Below, one piece after another: positions 27,686 through 35,422 of a DNA stretch of 48,163 nucleotides. A model generated the notes under the pieces. It did no database searches and was not told where the DNA came from. It saw nothing but the letters and a program-made list of their open reading frames with translations. This stretch comes from Myxococcota bacterium (GTDB taxonomy: Bacteria; Myxococcota_A; UBA9160; UBA4427), in contig JASMLK010000148.1 of assembly GCA_030748735.1 (NCBI GenBank), forward strand, positions 1 to 48,163, read 5' to 3'. The position numbers were made by a program, and so were the translations under genes. Every line of letters begins with the position of its first letter. The first letter of the stretch is position 1.

Positions 27686-28255
27686 CTACCTGGATCGCGT
27701 ATTCCCTCCGAGCGGATCGATGGTTTCCGCCGCCGACTCGGGCGGTGAATCGCCCTGCGTTGGGTTCACGGACTCGTCGGTCGCGAGGACTCGTGGGCGA
27801 GGCGCGCGCGAACGCGGCCCGCGCGGAGCGAACGCGAGGCCCGCGTTGTAGCGAGCGCGCAGTCGCGGCAGGTAGAGGCGCAGTGCTTCCTCGACCAGGC
27901 TCGAGACCGTGGCCCCTGCGGAAGCGAGCCGTGATGCCGCGGCCACGCGTCGTTCGAAACCCCGCCTGAGGCGTCGCAGGCGTTCTTCGGCGTCGACTTC
28001 GAGGCCGGCGTTGAGCAGGAAGATCCCGGCAAACGGGGTCGGGCGTACGGTCTCGGCCAATGGCCGACCGCGCTCGACCACGTCGAGCAGGTCGTCGATG
28101 CGCGTTCGAGCGAATGCGCGAAGCAGTCGCGAACCGGGGTCGAGGTCGACGGCGAGAACGCGCTTGCCGCGTTCGGCAAGGGTCGCGGCCAGGTTCATGA
28201 CCGTGGTCGTCTTGCCGGCACCACCGGCGGTACTGAAGACTGCAATGCGGCGCAT
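27686..28255 (-). CDS. Shortened ParA-like protein with a ribbon-helix-helix-like tail
   Basis: 189 residues. The N-terminal 90 or so match ParA/MinD ATPases: MRRIAVFSTAGGAGKTTTVMNLA (deviant Walker A lacking its usual first lysine), GKRVLAVDLDPGS and FAGIFLLNAG. The rest of a ParA is missing, including the switch Asp-x-Pro-Pro motif and the C-terminal half. After EERLRRLRRGFERR the sequence continues as ASAGATVSSLVEEALRLYL, which looks like the two helices of an Arc/MetJ-type ribbon-helix-helix motif, followed by a disordered tail. It may be the product of an internal deletion or a gene fusion. It is divergent, by 200 bp, from the scrambled receiver/STAS gene, and ParA genes often sit in chemotaxis clusters. 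Confidence 0.65.
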   Translation of the reverse strand: MRRIAVFSTAGGAGKTTTVMNLAATLAERGKRVLAVDLDPGSRLLRAFARTRIDDLLDVVERGRPLAETVRPTPFAGIFLLNAGLEVDAEERLRRLRRGFERRVAAASRLASAGATVSSLVEEALRLYLPRLRARYNAGLAFAPRGPRSRAPRPRVLATDESVNPTQGDSPPESAAETIDPLGGNTRSR

Positions 28256-28455
28256 GGTGGATAGACGTCCCCTGGCGAAGCCCGGGGAGGCGTGATCTGG
28301 TGAAAGCTAGGCAACACAAAGCGGTAGCGGTATCGGGAAGAAGCTGGAGAGGCGACCGGGCTTTCCACTCCACGTAGGGACGGCAGCTGTCTTCACGAAA
28401 CGAGAACGTCGGTGATCGCGCGACGCGCTTCGTTCGACTCAGGCGAGGCCGGGCT

Positions 28456-29226
28456 GTGACCGACCACCGCTTCCTGACTTCGGTGTTCGTCCCGCATGAA
28501 GCCACGCGTGGCGCAGAAGGGGCCCCTGCGCGTTCGCCTCGCGTCTTGGACACCCGGGGCGCCAGGGCACCCGCGCGAGACGAAGCGAGTTTACGACTCC
28601 TCGTGGTCGAACCAAGCCTCACGCAGCGGCTCTGGCTCCGAGCGCTGCTGGGTGGGGCGGGTTGCCAGGTGACGGCGGTGACGTCGGTCGAAAGCGCGCA
28701 GGCGCGCTACGAGAAGGCCCCTCACTGCTACGACACCGTGCTCATCGCCAGCGAGGGCCGCCCCGGTGGTCAACGGTCCGAAGACCGCTTCCCATGGCAC
28801 ACGCCGGGCTCGATGGTGCACGCGATCGACCGCGAACGATCTGCGGAGGGGGTCTATCGAGTGCGGCAGCGCGGTGCAGCCGACCCGCCTGCGCGACCTC
28901 GGACTGCGGCCGAAGCGCAGATCGTTCGCATTGCGGGGCAGCGCTTCGCACTCCCGCTGTGCGCGGTCGTCGAAGGCCGCATGGCGAGTCGTGAGCGAAT
29001 CGTGTCCCTGGTGGGAGGTCGCGCGGTCTTCGAGTTTCGCGGGAGCAAGGTCGTCGTCGATATGCAAGGCATCGACTACATGGACAGTTCTGCGCTCGGG
29101 GTGATGCTGCTGTTGCGCGAATACGTCGGTGAAGACGATGCCGATGTTCGCCTGATCAACGGTCGACCCGAGATCCGCAACATCCTGCAGGTTTCGAACT
29201 TCGAACAGCTCTTCAAGATCGAGTAG
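28456..29226 (+). CDS. Chimeric protein: degenerate receiver, CheW-like fragment and partial STAS domain
   Basis: 256 residues with three partial modules. Residues 45-100 resemble a receiver (LRLLVVEPSLTQRLWLRALLGGAG), but the acidic pair is EP and the phospho-acceptor Asp is lost (YDTVLIASEGRPG). Residues about 154-195 (AQIVRIAGQRFALPLCAVVEG, GGRAVFEFRG) look like the start and middle of a CheW/CheA regulatory domain. From residue 197 the sequence is the last two-thirds of a STAS domain (VVVDMQGIDYMDSSALGVMLLL, with the phosphorylatable Ser in DSSALG), without its first strand and helix. Such joins suggest internal deletions in a once larger chemosensory/anti-sigma-antagonist locus. The start is GTG 28456. 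Whether the product folds is uncertain. Confidence 0.6.
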   Translation: MTDHRFLTSVFVPHEATRGAEGAPARSPRVLDTRGARAPARDEASLRLLVVEPSLTQRLWLRALLGGAGCQVTAVTSVESAQARYEKAPHCYDTVLIASEGRPGGQRSEDRFPWHTPGSMVHAIDRERSAEGVYRVRQRGAADPPARPRTAAEAQIVRIAGQRFALPLCAVVEGRMASRERIVSLVGGRAVFEFRGSKVVVDMQGIDYMDSSALGVMLLLREYVGEDDADVRLINGRPEIRNILQVSNFEQLFKIE

Positions 29227-29372
29227 CGGCGGCCATCTTTTCGGGGGACGTCGTCTTCCACGCCGAAACCCCTTCTGGTGGCGGGCGCGTGCTCGTCGGC
29301 GGCCCGCTGCCTGTGCTGATGCAGCTCACCGTCGATCTACAGGGCCTCCAGGCGCATCGAGAGAAGATCTAG
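29223..29372 (+). pseudogene. Remnant of a SpoIIE phosphatase domain, closed by TAG
   Basis: In the same frame as the HATPase gene at 29373, this stretch reads AAIFSGDVVFHAETPSGG, the first strand region of a SpoIIE/PPM phosphatase. It is joined directly to PLPVLMQLTVDLQGLQ and AHREKI-stop. The second part is the linker that normally precedes the HATPase domain in receiver-SpoIIE-HATPase proteins. About 150-200 residues of phosphatase domain are missing between them, and TAG (29370-29372) sits directly before the ATG of the next frame. Confidence 0.72.
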
Positions 29373-29753
29373 ATGGTGTTGGCCGAACTGTACTTCAATG
29401 CTCTCGACCACGGGCTGCTGGGCCTCGATTCGGCGCTGAAGGAAACGCCCGACGGTTTTTGCGAGTACTACAGCGAGCGTTCGAAGCGACTCGCCGATCT
29501 GCAAGAGGGCAAGATCCAGGTGTCCCTTTCCCACGAGCGATTTGGCGAGGGCGGCCGTCTGCAGATCGGGGTCGAGGACACGGGCAGCGGCTTCGACGTC
29601 GAAACCAGCACGTTCGAACTCGAAGAGAACGCCTCGAAGAGCGGCCGAGGTCTTGTGCTGGTTCGCACGCTCACGCGCGAGCGGGTCTACAGCAAGGGCG
29701 GAACACGCGCCGAAGCGAGTCTCGTCTGGGGAAACGCCGAAGGCGATTCCTGA
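29373..29753 (+). CDS. HATPase domain from a SpoIIE-type partner-switching protein
   Basis: 126 residues matching the ATP-binding (RsbW-like) C-terminal domain of receiver-SpoIIE-HATPase fusions: N-box AELYFNALDHGLLGLDSALK, G1 box VEDTGSGFD and the GRGLVLVRTL lid. Free proteins of this class bind or phosphorylate STAS antagonists. Here ATG 29373 follows a TAG in the same frame, with GAGAAG only five to ten bases upstream, so it could be translated alone or be the surviving end of a pseudogene. The neighbouring STAS module upstream is the expected partner. It converges with the SH3 protein, four bases away. Confidence 0.7.
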   Translation: MVLAELYFNALDHGLLGLDSALKETPDGFCEYYSERSKRLADLQEGKIQVSLSHERFGEGGRLQIGVEDTGSGFDVETSTFELEENASKSGRGLVLVRTLTRERVYSKGGTRAEASLVWGNAEGDS

Positions 29754-29757
29754 TCGC

Positions 29758-30399
29758 TCAGAGCCGGATGCGCGATGCGGGACGGCGGTTCGACGAACTG
29801 CGGTGGAGCCAGGCGCCGAGGATCATGCCGGCTGCGAGAATGCTCGCCCCCGCGATCAGTTCGGGATAGCGCGCACCCGCGCGAAGCTTCGTGTTGTCGA
29901 AGATGAGCCGGTCGATTTCTTCGCGTTGCACCGAGTCGTTTTCGGAAAGCGACGCGTTGGAAGTCTTGAGGGTTTCGCTTTCGGAGGTGACCGATTCGAG
30001 TTGGCTGCGCAGCGTGGTCACCTCGGCTTCGAGTTGCGCGAGACGAATCGTCGGTGGCGGTTCGGGGTTCAGGTACCCCTCCGGGATCCAACCGTTGGTC
30101 CCGTCTTCCATGCGCACCTTGGTCCAGCCATCGCCGCGGCTGAGGATGGCGAGTCCGTCTCCGGTCGCAACGCCGCCGAGAATGCGGAACTGGGTGCCCG
30201 GACCGCTGCGGAGATTGAGTCGGATCTCGCCGCGGACCCAGGCCCTTTCCTGGGCGACCGCCTCGAGGGCCGGAGCGAGGGTGAGCGCGACGAGCGTGGT
30301 GAGAAGGGCCGTGGTTCCCCAACTTCGCCGGAGGAGCCGGTGCGCCCGTGAGCGGCTGCACCGGGGATGGGTTGCGTCGATTCGCTGGTCGTCCTTCAT
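29758..30399 (-). CDS. TIGR04211-type SH3 domain envelope protein
   Basis: 213 residues. A signal or anchor segment (TTALLTTLVALTLAPALEAVAQ) is followed by a bacterial SH3 domain (WVRGEIRLNLRSGPGTQFRILG, WTKVRMEDGTNGWIPEGYL). A coiled coil comes next (about 118-170, LAQLEAEVTTLRSQLESVTSE), and then a C-terminal membrane helix (ELIAGASILAAGMILGAWL) with a basic tail. This is the arrangement of TIGR04211/YgiM-type proteins, inferred to sit in the inner membrane and contact cell-wall material. The start is ATG 30399; a later ATG is not available before the signal segment. Confidence 0.88.
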   Translation of the reverse strand: MKDDQRIDATHPRCSRSRAHRLLRRSWGTTALLTTLVALTLAPALEAVAQERAWVRGEIRLNLRSGPGTQFRILGGVATGDGLAILSRGDGWTKVRMEDGTNGWIPEGYLNPEPPPTIRLAQLEAEVTTLRSQLESVTSESETLKTSNASLSENDSVQREEIDRLIFDNTKLRAGARYPELIAGASILAAGMILGAWLHRSSSNRRPASRIRL

Positions 30400-30748
30400 A
30401 CGTCTTCTTCGATCGTCCTTTCGATTCCAACTGCGACCGCTCTGTCCGCCCGGGGCCGACCTGCGGGGCAGGTCGCTTCACCACAGGCGACGAAGCTGCG
30501 TCTCGGCTGCTGGAGCACAGCGTGTCGTCCGGGCTAGGGCCGTTTCGGTGCCGCATCGCGAGTGCTCGGGAGCGGGCAGGACTGTACCAAAAGTGCGCGA
30601 ACGAGCAGAAGAAACGGCGCCCGGGGCTGTTGTGATGGGCAGCTGTGCTGGGAATCCCCTGCGCTCGCGCAACCAAGTGGCCGATAGAGGGTTTGAATCC
30701 TCGAACCGAGCTTCCGGCGAGGGGGCTCGAACGAAGGAGCCGAGAATC
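30400..30748. other. 349-bp intergenic region, no gene seen
   Basis: Open frames here translate to Arg/Ser-rich sequence without family resemblance. The segment GGGTTTGAATCC near 30691 resembles a tRNA T-loop, but no anticodon arm or acceptor pairing surrounds it. The region should contain divergent promoters for the SH3 protein and the small secreted protein. Confidence 0.55.
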
Positions 30749-31069
30749 ATGAACAGAGCATACGTCCTGACCGTCCTTGCGGTCTTTGCCGTGGCTGCCA
30801 CCTGGGTGTCGAGCGCCAGCGCGGGCACGCCCGCCGGGCGCCAGGCGCAGCAGCGCGCGCGGATTCACACCGGCGTGAAGAGCGGCAATGTGGTGCCCCG
30901 CGAGGCGCGCCGCCTCGCCATCGAGCAACGCCACATCCAGAAGACCAAGCGCCGCATGCGAGCGGACGATGGCAAGCTCGGGCCGGCCGAACGGGCCCGT
31001 CTCGATCGGATGCAGGACCGCGCGTCGCGCCATATCTTCCGCGCGAAGCACAACGCGCGCGCACGCTGA
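30749..31069 (+). CDS. Small secreted basic protein
   Basis: 106 residues. The signal peptide (AYVLTVLAVFAVAATWVSSASA) ends near residue 25. The mature protein is highly basic and helical, with two similar modules (RARIHTGVKSGNVVPREARRL and KRRMRADDGKLGPAERARL), like small periplasmic proteins with repeated 'G-x-L/V-x-P-x-E' helices. The function is unknown. The start is ATG with AAGGAG ten bases upstream. A strong terminator follows at 31099. Confidence 0.85.
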   Translation: MNRAYVLTVLAVFAVAATWVSSASAGTPAGRQAQQRARIHTGVKSGNVVPREARRLAIEQRHIQKTKRRMRADDGKLGPAERARLDRMQDRASRHIFRAKHNARAR

Positions 31070-31098
31070 GCCGGACATCCAGCCTGATTGGATTTCGC

Positions 31099-31130
31099 CC
31101 CCCCGCACCTCCCGAGGTGCGGGGGGTTTC
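31099..31130 (+). terminator. Intrinsic terminator
   Basis: A perfect 12-bp stem, CCCCCCGCACCT (31099-31110) with AGGTGCGGGGGG (31115-31126), a CCCG loop and a following TTTCTTTG. It ends the small secreted protein gene. Confidence 0.92.
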
Positions 31131-31190
31131 TTTGTTGGCTACGCCTCCCGCGCAGACACGTGGCTGAGGGCAATCCGGAATGAATCCGGG

Positions 31191-33029
31191 GTGGAACGAG
31201 CGCTGATCGACCAGCTGTCATCGAACGGGTCGCAGGCTGCAAGACGCCGCGACGTGAGCCGGGCGGGGCCGATCCTCGTGGCGCTGGTCGGCGTCGTCGC
31301 CCTCGCGCAGGCGTGGGTCTTCGGCCCAGACCTGCAGGTCGACTTCGGTCGCGAGTTGTACCTGCCCTGGCGGGTCGCGCAGGGAGATCGACTCTACGTC
31401 GACGTTGCCCACTGGAGCGGCCCGCTATCGGTCGCGTGGCACGCATTGCTGTTCACGATCTTTGGCGAGTCCCTCGCGATCGTGAAGCTGTCGAACGTCG
31501 CAGTCTTGATGGCGATCTCGTTCTTCGTCCACGCGCTCGCTGTGCGCTTTGCCGGTGAGATTGCAGCCGTGGTGACGACGGGCTTCTTCGTCGGCGCCCT
31601 GGCTTTCGCCCAACTGCTCCCACTCGCGAACTACGACTACCTCACGCCCTACGCGCACGAACTCACCCACGGTCTCGTGCTCGCACTCGCAGGTCTCCAT
31701 GCGATGGCGTGTCTCGACCGGGACAGGCCGCGCGTGCCGTTCGTCTGTGGTCTGCTGCTGGCCGCAGTAGCTGCGACGAAAGTCGAGGTCGTGGTGGCCT
31801 ATTCGGCGGCGCTCGTCTTCGGTTTCGGGTTGCCGTGTCTGACCGATTGCGCGGCAAGGCGGGGCAAGGCTCTTGCGGATCTGGGGCGGCTCGCTGCCGG
31901 TCTCGTGTTGGGGCTCTTGCTCGGGACCGTGCTCCTGGCCTGGCATGCAGGGGCGGGTGCTGCGTTGATTGGATGGACCGAACCCTGGCGTGTGCTGATG
32001 ACCACCGACGTCTCGGCACTCCCGTTCTATCGCTACGTGATGGGGACCCTCGATCTCACGGCGAGTCTTTCGCGGATCTTGCGCGGCGGGCTGTTCGATC
32101 TCGTCGCGCTGGGAGGGATCGCAGGTCTGGCGGTCGGCTGGCGTCGCTTCGGCTCCGAACGCGCAACGCCCGCAGTCGTGGTTTGCGTGGTGTTGCTGCC
32201 ATTCCTGTTGCAGCCGCCATGGATGGCCGTCGCGCTCGCCATCTCGCCCATCTTCGTGATCGTCGCTCTGCTCTTCGGGGCGTCCCTCGTGCGGGACCTG
32301 CAGCGCATAGGCGTTGACCACGCTGCGCGGACCGCGGTGTTGGTGTTCGCGCTCGTGCTGGCGGCCAAGATGGCGCTCCGCGCGCAGCTCTCCCACTACG
32401 GGTTCGTGCTCTACATGCCCGCAGCCCTCGTCTGCGTCGCGTGCCTGGTCGGGCTCTTCCCATGGCAAGTCGAAAAGCGCGGTGGTTCCCGCGTGCTCGC
32501 AGTCGCGCTCGGGAGTTCGTTGGTGATCGCAGCGGGCATGGGCCTCCAGGCGAAGACGACTACGCAACGCGAGGCGCGCAATGCCGAGTTCGGCGAAGCG
32601 GGCGACGCCATGCGGGCCGACGCACGGGCCCGCGAAATGAGCCAGGCTCTTGCGTATCTCGAGGCGCTTCCGCGCGATGCGACGGTCGCGGTTCTGCCCG
32701 AAGGCATCATGCTCAACTATCTCGCGCGCCGTGTGAATCCGACGCCGTACATCAACTTCATGCCTCCCGAACTGGAAATGTACGGGGAGGCGACGATCGT
32801 CGATGCGTTCCGTGCGTCACCGCCAGACGTCGTCGTCTACGTGCACAAGCGGGCAGGGCTCTACGGCACGCCCTTCTTCGGCCGAGACTACGGTCGCTCC
32901 CTGTATGGCTTCGTGCAGGCCAACTATCGGCCCGCCGAAACCTGGGGTGGTGCGCCCTTCGACCCCGGCACGCGCTTCGGCGTACGGGTGCTCGAACGCG
33001 TCGGCGCCGCGCCGCCTTCCGTTCCGTAG
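31191..33029 (+). CDS. Polytopic GT-C-like membrane glycosyltransferase (putative)
   Basis: 612 residues with about eleven hydrophobic helices and a soluble C-terminal domain of about 150 residues. The first periplasmic loop, DFGRELYLPWRVAQGDRLY then GPLSVAWHALLFTIFGESLAIVK, is the acidic-motif loop typical of GT-C enzymes (dolichyl-phosphate mannosyltransferase/ArnT-like) that use polyprenyl-phosphate sugars. The C-terminal domain contains FMPPELEMYGEATIVDAF. The start is uncertain: GTG 31191 and GTG 31254 are both possible without a clear ribosome-binding site, and the frame is open further upstream across the terminator. The sugar and acceptor are unknown; envelope glycolipid or polysaccharide synthesis is the usual role. 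Confidence 0.72.
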   Translation: MERALIDQLSSNGSQAARRRDVSRAGPILVALVGVVALAQAWVFGPDLQVDFGRELYLPWRVAQGDRLYVDVAHWSGPLSVAWHALLFTIFGESLAIVKLSNVAVLMAISFFVHALAVRFAGEIAAVVTTGFFVGALAFAQLLPLANYDYLTPYAHELTHGLVLALAGLHAMACLDRDRPRVPFVCGLLLAAVAATKVEVVVAYSAALVFGFGLPCLTDCAARRGKALADLGRLAAGLVLGLLLGTVLLAWHAGAGAALIGWTEPWRVLMTTDVSALPFYRYVMGTLDLTASLSRILRGGLFDLVALGGIAGLAVGWRRFGSERATPAVVVCVVLLPFLLQPPWMAVALAISPIFVIVALLFGASLVRDLQRIGVDHAARTAVLVFALVLAAKMALRAQLSHYGFVLYMPAALVCVACLVGLFPWQVEKRGGSRVLAVALGSSLVIAAGMGLQAKTTTQREARNAEFGEAGDAMRADARAREMSQALAYLEALPRDATVAVLPEGIMLNYLARRVNPTPYINFMPPELEMYGEATIVDAFRASPPDVVVYVHKRAGLYGTPFFGRDYGRSLYGFVQANYRPAETWGGAPFDPGTRFGVRVLERVGAAPPSVP

Positions 33030-33047
33030 CCCGGTAGCAAACGACGG

Positions 33048-34256
33048 CTAGACGATCGCGCCCTTCTTGCGAAGCGCCGAGATTTGCTCGTCACTTCGGC
33101 CGCGTTCGCGAAGCACTGCTTCGGTGTGCTCGCCATGCCCGGGTGCCATGCTGCGCGCTGTCCATGGTGTTCCCGCGAAGTCCGCTGGCGTTGCGGGAAG
33201 CAGCGTCGTGGCTTCGCCGTCGGGCACCTCGACGATGGCCCCCGACGCGTGCACCTGCGGGTCGGCGAGCACTTCGCCGTAGTTTTGCACCGGTGCCCAC
33301 CAGAAGTCGGGTTCGCCCGCGAAGACCTCGGCCCATTCGTCGCGGGTCTTCGTGGCGAAGATCTCGTCGATCATTGCGATCAGTTCCCCCGCGTTCTGCG
33401 CGCGGGCGGGTGTCGTGGCGAAGCGTTCGTCTTCGATCCATTCGGGGTGTCCGACCGCGCGGGCCAGCGGTGGCCAGTGGCGGTCGGGGTCGAGGCCGAC
33501 GATCCAGAACCAGCGGCCGTCTCGATCCTGGTAACAATTCATCGCCGGGTTGCCCATCACCTTGCGATCCGCCGCCTGGATCTCCACGCCGAAGCGCAGG
33601 TTCACCGAAAGATCGAAGCTCATCGTGTAGATGCCCTGACGCAGGAGCGACGTCGACACGATCTGTCCGCGCCCCGACTTCTCGCGCGAATAGAGCGCGG
33701 CCGAAACGGCCGCGGCGAGCGCCAGACCTGCACCGTGGTCCCCCATGCCGCCGCGTTGGAAGGGCGGCGAGGGCATGTCGGGCCCGGTCAGCGCGTTCGC
33801 GATACCGCTGCGCGCCCAGAAGGCCGCGATGTCGTAGGCGGCCCGATCGCGATCGGGCCCCGCCATCCCGTAGCCGGTGATCGCGCCGTAGATGAGCCGC
33901 GGGTTGCGCTTCGCCATGGCCTCCGGGTCGAGGCCCAGGCGTTCGAGGGCGGCGAGGCGGATGTTGGTGATGAACACATCCGCTTCGTCGATCAGTTCGA
34001 GCGCCACTTCCCTCGCCTCGGGCTTGCCGAGGTCGAGGATCACGCTGCGCTTGTTGCGGTTGTCCATCTCGAAGATGGGGTTCATGTCGAGGTCACCACC
34101 GAGCAGGCTCGCGAACGAGCGCCCGGGATCGCCGAGGCCGGGCGGCTCGATCTTGATCACGTCGGCGCCCCAGTCCGAAAGGATGCCCCCGGCGGCCGGG
34201 CCGGCGACCCAGACACCCATCTCTACCACCTTCACCCCTTCCATCGGTCCGGGCAT
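33048..34256 (-). CDS. CaiB/BaiF CoA-transferase family III
   Basis: 402 residues. The family opening VKVVEMGVWVAGPAAGGILSDWGADVIKIE, the NKRSVILDL strand and catalytic Asp173 in GGMGDHGAGL are all present. It should move CoA between carboxylic acids, or racemise a 2-methylacyl-CoA. It is last in a minus-strand group with a crotonase (80 bp upstream), an acyl-CoA ligase and a 101-residue protein, consistent with activation and degradation of an organic acid. The start is ATG 34256. Confidence 0.94.
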   Translation of the reverse strand: MPGPMEGVKVVEMGVWVAGPAAGGILSDWGADVIKIEPPGLGDPGRSFASLLGGDLDMNPIFEMDNRNKRSVILDLGKPEAREVALELIDEADVFITNIRLAALERLGLDPEAMAKRNPRLIYGAITGYGMAGPDRDRAAYDIAAFWARSGIANALTGPDMPSPPFQRGGMGDHGAGLALAAAVSAALYSREKSGRGQIVSTSLLRQGIYTMSFDLSVNLRFGVEIQAADRKVMGNPAMNCYQDRDGRWFWIVGLDPDRHWPPLARAVGHPEWIEDERFATTPARAQNAGELIAMIDEIFATKTRDEWAEVFAGEPDFWWAPVQNYGEVLADPQVHASGAIVEVPDGEATTLLPATPADFAGTPWTARSMAPGHGEHTEAVLRERGRSDEQISALRKKGAIV

Positions 34257-34336
34257 GTTTCGTCTACTCCTTTTTCGTCATGGCGCGAGCTTCGACCCGC
34301 GGCTGCGCTTGGGTTCAGTCGACGATCTCGTCCGTT

Positions 34337-35362
34337 CTAGTCGACAACTTCGTCGACCAACCCGAGACGCAAGGCGCGTTCGGCATCGACGCGTTCGCGC
34401 GACAACGCCATCCAGTTCGTGTGTTGACGTCCGATGCGGCGCGGCAGGCTCACGGTGCCGCCCGCGCCCGGCACGAGCCCCATCCCGATCTCGGGCAGCC
34501 AGAACCACGCATCGCGCTTTGCGCGCACATGGGATGTAAACGCGGGCAGTTCGATCCCCGCGCCGACACACGCGCCGTGCACTTCGGCGCGCATGCGATT
34601 CGCGACGCGGGCGAGCCAGCGCCCGGGGTTGCGCGTCGAGCGGATGACGTGTGCCGTCGCCGGGTCGGGCAGGGTGCCGAATTCCGAAAGATCGCCTCCG
34701 CTGCAGAAGGCGGGGCCCGCACCGCGCAGAACGACTTCCCCGATCGAGTCGTCGCTGTCGACCACGCGCAGCGCTTCGCTCAGTGCGTCACGCATTTCGG
34801 CGCTGAATGCGTTGCGTCGTTCGGGGCGGTCGAAGGTGAGGTGTAGCCGGGCGCCGTCGCGCAGCATCCGCACCGCGGGTTCGTCGCAGGGTTCGCCGCC
34901 GGCTCGCGCCTCGCGTTCGCGCAACCAGGTCGTGAACTCCGGACCACTCTGCAGCGTCGAGTAGACCAGCGACTCGGCGATCAACCCTTCGTGGATCGAA
35001 AGCGGTTCGCTGTGACGTGTGAGCTGCACCATCGCGAGCGATGCGATCGGGTTGTTCGCGATGCCTTCGAGCACGGGTTCGAGCGGCATGTTGGCGTCGA
35101 TCCAGACGTCGGCGGCGCGCGCCCAGACTTCGTTCTCGGGCAACAGGGCTTCGAGACCCACGCCGATGCTCACGCACGGCAGCTCGCGCAGGTTCCGGTG
35201 TGCACGCCGCGCGGCTTCACTGTCGAGGTCGACGGGTGGGCCCGCCAGCTCGACGAGCAGGACGGCGTCGCCCGTGAGCTGCGAATACTGCTCGTGCGCG
35301 TACGGGGATGCGAGGGCGTCGATGGCGTCGGCAAGCGAAAGCGGAGTGGGTGTCTGCGTCAC
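34337..35362 (-). CDS. Enoyl-CoA hydratase/isomerase with an extra partial crotonase segment
   Basis: 341 residues. The C-terminal part (about 165-341) is a crotonase: LTFDRPERRNAFSAEM, oxyanion loop FCSGGDLSEFG, Glu in GAGIELPAF and Glu in WLPEIGMGLVPGAGG, both catalytic glutamates being kept. The N-terminal 150 residues (NPIASLAMVQLTRHSE, GLIAESLVYSTLQSGPEF) look like a reduced crotonase without active-site residues, so the protein resembles an uneven tandem duplication. It should hydrate or isomerise an enoyl-CoA. It lies between an acyl-CoA ligase and a CoA-transferase in one operon. The start is GTG 35362 with only a weak ribosome-binding site. Confidence 0.88.
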   Translation of the reverse strand: MTQTPTPLSLADAIDALASPYAHEQYSQLTGDAVLLVELAGPPVDLDSEAARRAHRNLRELPCVSIGVGLEALLPENEVWARAADVWIDANMPLEPVLEGIANNPIASLAMVQLTRHSEPLSIHEGLIAESLVYSTLQSGPEFTTWLREREARAGGEPCDEPAVRMLRDGARLHLTFDRPERRNAFSAEMRDALSEALRVVDSDDSIGEVVLRGAGPAFCSGGDLSEFGTLPDPATAHVIRSTRNPGRWLARVANRMRAEVHGACVGAGIELPAFTSHVRAKRDAWFWLPEIGMGLVPGAGGTVSLPRRIGRQHTNWMALSRERVDAERALRLGLVDEVVD

Positions 35363-35422
35363 GCCAGAGCTTTCAACCCCGCTGCGTATCGATGTTCGCT
35401 ACCGCGGCCCCCGCCGTGTCGC

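Noticed and set aside
30685..30705. GGGTTTGAATCC resembling a tRNA T-loop
   Set aside because: No anticodon arm, D arm or acceptor pairing can be drawn around it on either strand.
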